Position numbers and translations under genes: made by a program. From assembly GCA_947383835.1 (NCBI GenBank), contig CANDEV010000003.1, positions 124,001 through 188,000 on the forward strand: a DNA stretch of 64,000 bases, read 5' to 3'. A model generated the notes under the pieces. The model had not been told where the DNA came from. It saw nothing but the letters and a program-made list of their open reading frames with translations, and ran no database searches. This stretch comes from an uncultured Clostridia bacterium. GTDB taxonomy: Bacteria > Bacillota > Clostridia > Oscillospirales > Ruminococcaceae. Positions 60,231-64,000 of the stretch are shown here, in pieces; within the stretch, counting starts at the first letter, position 1; every line of letters starts with the position of its first letter.

Positions 60231-60938
60231 ATGTCTAAAATAATTTTGCTTGCCGATCTGCACGGAAATATGACCGCAGTCAAAGCCATGGAAAAGGAAA
60301 TAAGCGCAGTCCCCCATGACGAGATATGGTTTTTGGGGGACGCTGTGGGAAAGGGTCCGCAGAATGTGGAGACTTGCGACTGGGTGAGGAAAAACTGTTC
60401 CCGCTGTATCTGCGGCAACTGGGACATATGGGTCTCCGACAGGAACAACGATTTCAACGGCAACGCCTTTTACCAAAAGCAGGTGGGCGATGAGCGCATG
60501 GACTGGCTCGGCTCTCTTCCCGCCGAGGACGAGGTACTTATAAGCGGCATACTTTTTCGCCTTTTTCACGGCAGACCTGCGTTAAATCTCGTTCAGGGCT
60601 GGGACAGCGATAATTATATAATGAGCTTTTTTACGGCAAATAACAAGACCTACGGCGGTGTGATATGCGCCGACAGCCACCGCCCCTTTGTACGCTCCAC
60701 ACACGCGGGGTACGCGGTGAATACCGGCAGTATCGGCAACAGCCTTGGAGTACCTAAAGCACACGCCCTGCTTGTGGAGGGCGAGGTGGACTGTCCCGAA
60801 ACAGCTCCTTTGCGAATGACTATTTTGAGCGTTCCATACGACAATGAGGAGGCTGCGGAAATTGCGCGGCAGACCGAGGGGCTGCCCTCAAAAGAGGCGT
60901 ACATCAATGAAATTCTTACGGGGGTTTACTCGCGGTAA
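60231..60938 (+). CDS. Metallophosphoesterase (YfcE/calcineurin-like)
   Basis: 235 residues behind AGGAGG. Metal-binding motifs: ADLHGN (D-x-H), FLGDAVGKGP (G-D), CGNWD in place of G-N-H-D/E, and CADSHRPFV with a His in the position of the usual G-H-T-H. MPE family enzymes hydrolyse phosphomonoesters or diesters; the substrate is unknown. The Trp replacing His in the GNHD motif is seen in a known subset (YfcE/DR1281-like), so activity is still likely. Confidence 0.85.
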   Translation: MSKIILLADLHGNMTAVKAMEKEISAVPHDEIWFLGDAVGKGPQNVETCDWVRKNCSRCICGNWDIWVSDRNNDFNGNAFYQKQVGDERMDWLGSLPAEDEVLISGILFRLFHGRPALNLVQGWDSDNYIMSFFTANNKTYGGVICADSHRPFVRSTHAGYAVNTGSIGNSLGVPKAHALLVEGEVDCPETAPLRMTILSVPYDNEEAAEIARQTEGLPSKEAYINEILTGVYSR

Positions 60939-61029
60939 TGGCAGTTGTAATTGGGGAACAACTGTAGGGCGTGACAGCTTGCATTGGCATACTCACGCCT
61001 TTTTGCCGAAAATAAAATCAAAAAACAAC

Positions 61030-61060
61030 AGAGGATAAAGTCATTCCGGCTTTATCCTCT
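61030..61060 (-). terminator. Hairpin terminator, better on the minus strand
   Basis: AGAGGATAAAG (61030-61040) pairs with CTTTATCCTCT (61050-61060). On the minus strand it is followed by GTTGTTTTTTG, on the plus strand by GCTTTATG, so it stops mainly transcripts coming from the right. Confidence 0.75.
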
Positions 61061-61124
61061 GCTTTATGAAAAAAATATTAAAAATTTTAGAAGAAGTCTT
61101 TTATTCAGTAATTGTTTTGATATT

Positions 61125-61200
61125 GCACCTATATAAGTGCAATATTATTTTACCACAAACGTATACTAATGTCAAGAGGTTTGTACCTATTTGAGTGCAA
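61125..61200 (-). promoter_or_regulatory. Minus-strand promoter between two XRE-type operator repeats
   Basis: TTGACA (61175-61170), 17 bases, TAAAAT (61152-61147), reading left. It is bracketed by GCACCTATATAAGTGCAA (61125-61142) and GTACCTATTTGAGTGCAA (61183-61200), a direct repeat with 15 of 18 matches. The downstream XRE protein is the natural binder. The short transcript would reach the terminator at 61030 without coding a clear protein. Confidence 0.7.
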
Positions 61201-61226
61201 AATAATTGATGAAAGGTTTGTGTAAA

Positions 61227-61469
61227 ATGAACAAAAAAATCGAGGCGGCGGTGGGAAACAACATCAGAATACTGCGGGAACAGAAAAAGTTCACGCAGGA
61301 AATTCTCGCGGCAAAGCTGCAAGTGAACGGCTGCGACATAACAAGGAGCGCAGTAGCAAAAATTGAGGTTGGACAGCGGCATCTTTACCCCGATGAAATA
61401 ATTCTGATTAGGAAAATTTTGGGCGTGTCCTATGAGGACATTTTTAATGTTAAGGAGGAGCTTTTTTGA
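61227..61469 (+). CDS. XRE-family HTH regulator
   Basis: 80 residues from 61227 (MNKKIEA); an ATG seven codons earlier has no ribosome site. NIRILREQKKFTQEILAAKLQVNGCDITRSAVAKIEVGQRHLYPDEI is a phage-repressor-type helix-turn-helix. It overlaps the DUF1294 gene by four bases. Two candidate operators lie just upstream (61125-61200). Confidence 0.85.
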   Translation: MNKKIEAAVGNNIRILREQKKFTQEILAAKLQVNGCDITRSAVAKIEVGQRHLYPDEIILIRKILGVSYEDIFNVKEELF

Positions 61470-61732
61470 AATATTTTCTGATATATCTTGCAGCGATAAG
61501 TCTTATCGCAGTAATAATGACGGTATCGGACAAGTCCCGCGCAAGGAAGCATAAGCGGCGAATTGCGGAGAAAACCCTGTTCTGGACGGCGGTTTTAGGC
61601 GGTTCGGCGGCAATGTACATCACTATGCTGTCAGTCCGCCACAAGACTAAGCACAAGCGGTTTATGATAGGTCTGCCGCTTATCATGATTTTTCAGGCGG
61701 CGGCAATTGCGTTTGTAATAATTCGTACATAA
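61466..61732 (+). CDS. DUF1294-family membrane protein
   Basis: 88 residues with three hydrophobic helices. DKSRARKHKRRIAEKTLFW and GGSAAMYITMLSVRHKTKHKRFMIGLPL match DUF1294. Function unknown. Translationally coupled to the XRE gene (ATGA-type overlap). Confidence 0.85.
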   Translation: MKYFLIYLAAISLIAVIMTVSDKSRARKHKRRIAEKTLFWTAVLGGSAAMYITMLSVRHKTKHKRFMIGLPLIMIFQAAAIAFVIIRT

Positions 61733-61750
61733 AAAATTTTTGAAATGTAC

Positions 61751-61779
61751 TTGAAATTCTCCTCGGCAAGAGTTATCAT
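61751..61779 (+). promoter_or_regulatory. Promoter of the T-box-trpX transcript
   Basis: TTGAAA (61751-61756), 17 bases, TATCAT (61774-61779), just upstream of the T-box stem I. Confidence 0.7.
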
Positions 61780-61800
61780 TATATCGTAATATTTTTTAAA

Positions 61801-62158
61801 CCGATGACTGAGAGTAGTAGCTTCGGAGGGTTGCCGGGCAGCGTTAGCTTGCAGAGCGAGCCGCAGGTGGTGGAAGTGCGGCGGTGGATACCGATGTGAA
61901 TGGACTCATGAGGGCAAACCGAACGGTGAGTTACGCGGCATTTTAATTACCGTGTGAAAAATTTACCCTGCTTGAACAAGCAGTAAGCGGAAAGGGTAAA
62001 GGCTCATCCTTTTAGGGGCGACGCAGACCGTGCGTTATTCGGGGCGCGTATGTCAGTACGTTGCATTGAGAGGCGTGTTTTTCACGCAACTTGGGTGGTA
62101 CCGCAGGAAATTATATCCTGTCCCATTAAGCTATAGGGCTTTTGGGACGGGTTTTTTG
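61801..62158 (+). ncRNA. T-box leader, tryptophan-specific
   Basis: Stem I begins near 61801 with TGACTGAGAGTAGTAG. The specifier region GTGAA-TGG-ACTC places TGG, the Trp codon, at 61901-61903. The T-box proper, TGGGTGGTACCGC, is at 62092-62104, and a terminator hairpin with GTCCC / GGGAC and T6 ends at about 62158. Uncharged tRNA-Trp would stabilise the antiterminator and turn on trpX. Between stem I and the T-box lies a hairpin (TTTACCCT...AGGGTAAAGG, 61960-62005) shared with the valS 3' region. Confidence 0.92.
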
Positions 62159-62261
62159 TTTTTATTGGGTACACTAAACAATACAATAAGGCGGGAGCAA
62201 GCCCCCGCCCTACAATACATCTCTGCAAGCTGACACTTGCAGCAAAGAAAGGAAAATCACT

Positions 62262-63290
62262 ATGAAAAAACTTAAACTCACATCACTTATTTTGGCTGCT
62301 GCCATGACTATGGGACTTGCCGCCTGCTCCGGCGGAAACGACGGCGCTGACAATGCCGACAACGGCGGTGCAAACGCGTCCTCCGATACCTACAAGGTGG
62401 GAATTATCCAGTACGGCAGCCACCCCTCGCTGGACAACTGCTATGCGGGCGTTGAGGAGGCTCTCAAGTCCTCCGCTATCGCCGACAAGCTGGAAATAGA
62501 CCTCCAGAACGGCAACATGGACAGCGCTACCTGCGACACGATCGCGAAAAATATGGTTGCAAAAAATTACGACATTATCTACGCTATAGCAACTCCTGCT
62601 GCTATTTCGGCTTACGCGGCTGCGGCTAACACCGATATTCCCGTAATCTTCTGCGCGGTTTCCGACCCTGTTGCGGCGGGTATCGTTGAGGATATGTCCG
62701 CTCCCGGCGGCAACTGCACGGGTACTTCCGATATTCTGGACTTCAGCTCACAGGTATCCCTTATTAAGGCTCTTCAGCCCGATGTAAAGAAAATCGGCGT
62801 ACTTTATACAACAAGCGAAGCAAACTCTATTTCCCAGCTTGCAAGCCTTAAAGAGGTCGCAGAGGCACAGGGAATTGAGATAGTTGAGCAGGGTGTACAG
62901 AACGCGGCGGACGTCCCACAGGCGGCGGCAACACTTGCTCCCAAGGTGGACTGCATAAACAATTTTACTGACAACAACGTTGTAAACAATCTTACCGTTC
63001 TTTTGGAGCAGGCTAACACTGCTGGTATCCCTGTTTACGGCTCCGAGGTCGAGCAGGTCGCAAACGGCTGTATGGCTTCCATAAGTATTGACTACATTGC
63101 TCTGGGCAAGGTAACGGGCGAAATGGGAATTCGCGTTCTGAACGGCGAGGACGCAGGAACTATCGCGGTAGGACAGATCTCCGAGGGTACTCCCGTTGTG
63201 AACACCGAGGTTATGGAGAGGTTCAATATCGAACTTCCGGAGGTTTATGCGGACGCTGAAAAGGTTACGACAAACAAACCTGAGGTTTGA
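62262..63290 (+). CDS. trpX: ABC transporter substrate-binding lipoprotein, TrpX-like
   Basis: 342 residues behind AAAGGAA. N-terminal lipoprotein signal with lipobox LAAC; then a Gly/Asn/Asp linker, and the ABC_sub_bind fold (KVGIIQYGSHPSLDNCYAGVEEAL, VIFCAVSDPVAAGIV, KKIGVLYTTSEANS). TrpX-type proteins bind tryptophan for uptake; the Trp-specific T-box upstream supports this. Its usual permease and ATPase partners do not follow: the next gene is a hydrolase, so any transporter is elsewhere. Confidence 0.9.
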   Translation: MKKLKLTSLILAAAMTMGLAACSGGNDGADNADNGGANASSDTYKVGIIQYGSHPSLDNCYAGVEEALKSSAIADKLEIDLQNGNMDSATCDTIAKNMVAKNYDIIYAIATPAAISAYAAAANTDIPVIFCAVSDPVAAGIVEDMSAPGGNCTGTSDILDFSSQVSLIKALQPDVKKIGVLYTTSEANSISQLASLKEVAEAQGIEIVEQGVQNAADVPQAAATLAPKVDCINNFTDNNVVNNLTVLLEQANTAGIPVYGSEVEQVANGCMASISIDYIALGKVTGEMGIRVLNGEDAGTIAVGQISEGTPVVNTEVMERFNIELPEVYADAEKVTTNKPEV

Positions 63291-63293
63291 CGC

Positions 63294-63356
63294 TTTTTCT
63301 ACCCCAAAGTAAGATACGGTATGCATTTACTCTGTGTAGCCCCTATCAAGGGGCGG
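63294..63356 (+). repeat. Dispersed repeat, copy C (partial)
   Basis: TTCTACCCCAA at 63298-63308, GATACG at 63313, and TAGCCCCTATCAAGGGGCGG to 63356. It lacks the GCAGGCTGAGCCTGC end of copies A and B, and lies right after the trpX stop. Confidence 0.7.
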
Positions 63357-63438
63357 TAAGTTTATATTAAATGTTTTTAGAGGATAGAATTCTGTTGGCA
63401 TTCTATCCTCTGTCTTATAATTTTCGGGAGGTAAATTT

Positions 63439-64000
63439 ATGCCGAAACGTTTTGTGAACGATACAAATATTATGTACGAAGCCTACGGAAAGGGCGAAAC
63501 GGTTGTGTACCTGCAATCGGTGCTTGGCGGGATAAATCCCGGGGCGTATTATTTTGCGGGAAGAATGTCCAAAAAATTCAGGGTGATAATTTGGGACGGT
63601 CCGAACTTCGGGCAGTCGGGAGTTACAATAAAAAACACACCAAGCGAATATCATCTTGCCTGTGAATATTTAGCGGGACTTTTGGACGTTTTGGGCGAAA
63701 AATCCGTACATATCGCAGGCTGTTCGGGCGGCGGGGAAATGGGTCTGCTGTTTGCTCACCTTTATCCCGACAAGGTAAAAAGTCTTGCAATGTACCGTCC
63801 CACGGACACATCAAGCAGCATTGAACGTGAGATAGTCAAGGCACGGTATTTTGATATTGCCGAGGCTGCAAAAAGGTCAATGAAAGACGCAGTGGAGTAC
63901 TCCGAAAATCCGCCGCAGACAAGGTTCGGACACATATCAAGGTGGCTTGCTGAGCTTTGCCGAAAGGACAGCGAAAAAATTCTCAGAATGAACAGCAGCG
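63439..64000 (+). CDS. Alpha/beta-hydrolase, cut by the window end
   Basis: The frame starts at 63439 behind GGGAGG and is still open at 64000 (187 residues seen). VVYLQSVLGG, then WDGPNFGQSG, and the nucleophile elbow HIAGCSGGGEMGLLFAH (G-C-S-G-G) of the alpha/beta-hydrolase fold, followed by YPDKVKSLAMY. The catalytic Asp and His would lie further on. Similar to MhpC/lysophospholipase-like hydrolases; the substrate is unknown. Confidence 0.85.
   Translation, partial: MPKRFVNDTNIMYEAYGKGETVVYLQSVLGGINPGAYYFAGRMSKKFRVIIWDGPNFGQSGVTIKNTPSEYHLACEYLAGLLDVLGEKSVHIAGCSGGGEMGLLFAHLYPDKVKSLAMYRPTDTSSSIEREIVKARYFDIAEAAKRSMKDAVEYSENPPQTRFGHISRWLAELCRKDSEKILRMNSS

Noticed and set aside
62030..62233. 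67-codon frame downstream of DUF1294
   Set aside because: It lies across the T-box and its terminator; no ribosome site and no protein-like composition.

Overview
The window looks like a low-GC Gram-positive gut-type Clostridia genome (Oscillospiraceae/Ruminococcaceae-like; family-level guess). Grounds: strong AGGAGG ribosome sites, consensus -35/-10 promoters, a tryptophan T-box leader, a yjdF-type RNA leader, a VorDBAC-type ferredoxin oxidoreductase, and Tn4451-like mobilisable elements. No rRNA or tRNA gene and no CRISPR array was seen.

Bases 1 to about 32,030 are a stack of mobile elements. The left part (1-5346) is the 3' end of an integrative conjugative element: the C-terminal part of a giant SNF2-like helicase, then two cargo units, a membrane-anchored dCTP-deaminase/dUTPase-fold protein and an AbiEii-type toxin pair. 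Each cargo unit is followed by a repeated copy of the helicase gene's last codons plus a short palindrome. Next comes a large serine recombinase (R0) that is split in two (5347-5676 and 15815-17107) by a 10.1-kb element, E1. E1 carries a 1,668-residue BspA-like leucine-rich-repeat surface protein and a regulator-tnpZ-tnpW-tnpX mobilisation module. A second copy of that module (17129-20232, E2) has a nonsense mutation in its relaxase. Its tnpX is split (19831-20232 and 30749-31981) by a further 10.5-kb element, E3. E3 has its own serine recombinase, an RSF1010-like oriT, a frameshifted MobA/MobL relaxase, and cargo consisting of an ECF sigma/anti-sigma pair, several small exported proteins, a trypsin-like protease and a cell-wall-binding-repeat protein. 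The E2 right end is inferred near 32,030 because the E1 right end carries the same terminal sequence.

From 32,278 the sequence is chromosomal housekeeping: thyA, bacteriohemerythrin, valS, yjdF with its RNA leader, a lipoprotein, tcdA, an AT-rich two-gene DUF6884/GIY-YIG unit with a palindromic operator, a DUF815 ATPase, a flavodoxin/ferredoxin protein with divergent TetR and MarR regulators, recA-recX, aac(3)-like, phzF, asp23-fakA, a ParA-like ATPase, two paralogous membrane proteins, the 2-oxoacid:ferredoxin oxidoreductase operon, a lone CheC-like protein, Fe/Mn superoxide dismutase, a TauE/SafE permease, recG with an Rrf2 regulator, a metallophosphoesterase, an XRE regulator with a DUF1294 protein, a Trp T-box with a TrpX-like binding protein, and an alpha/beta hydrolase cut by the window end.

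The backbone also holds three small dispersed repeat families. One is a roughly 101-bp palindromic MITE-like repeat (four copies, TACTAAT/ATTAGTA ends). One is a roughly 85-bp repeat with GCAGGCTGAGCCTGC and CCCCTATCAAGGGG hairpins (two full copies flanking asp23-fakA and a partial third). The last is a hairpin repeat present both in the valS 3' region and inside the T-box leader. The most notable signals are the two independent insertions of recombinase-encoding elements into other elements' recombinase genes, the repeated-tail cargo site after the helicase, the E3 sigma/secretome cargo, and the DUF6884/GIY-YIG pair.
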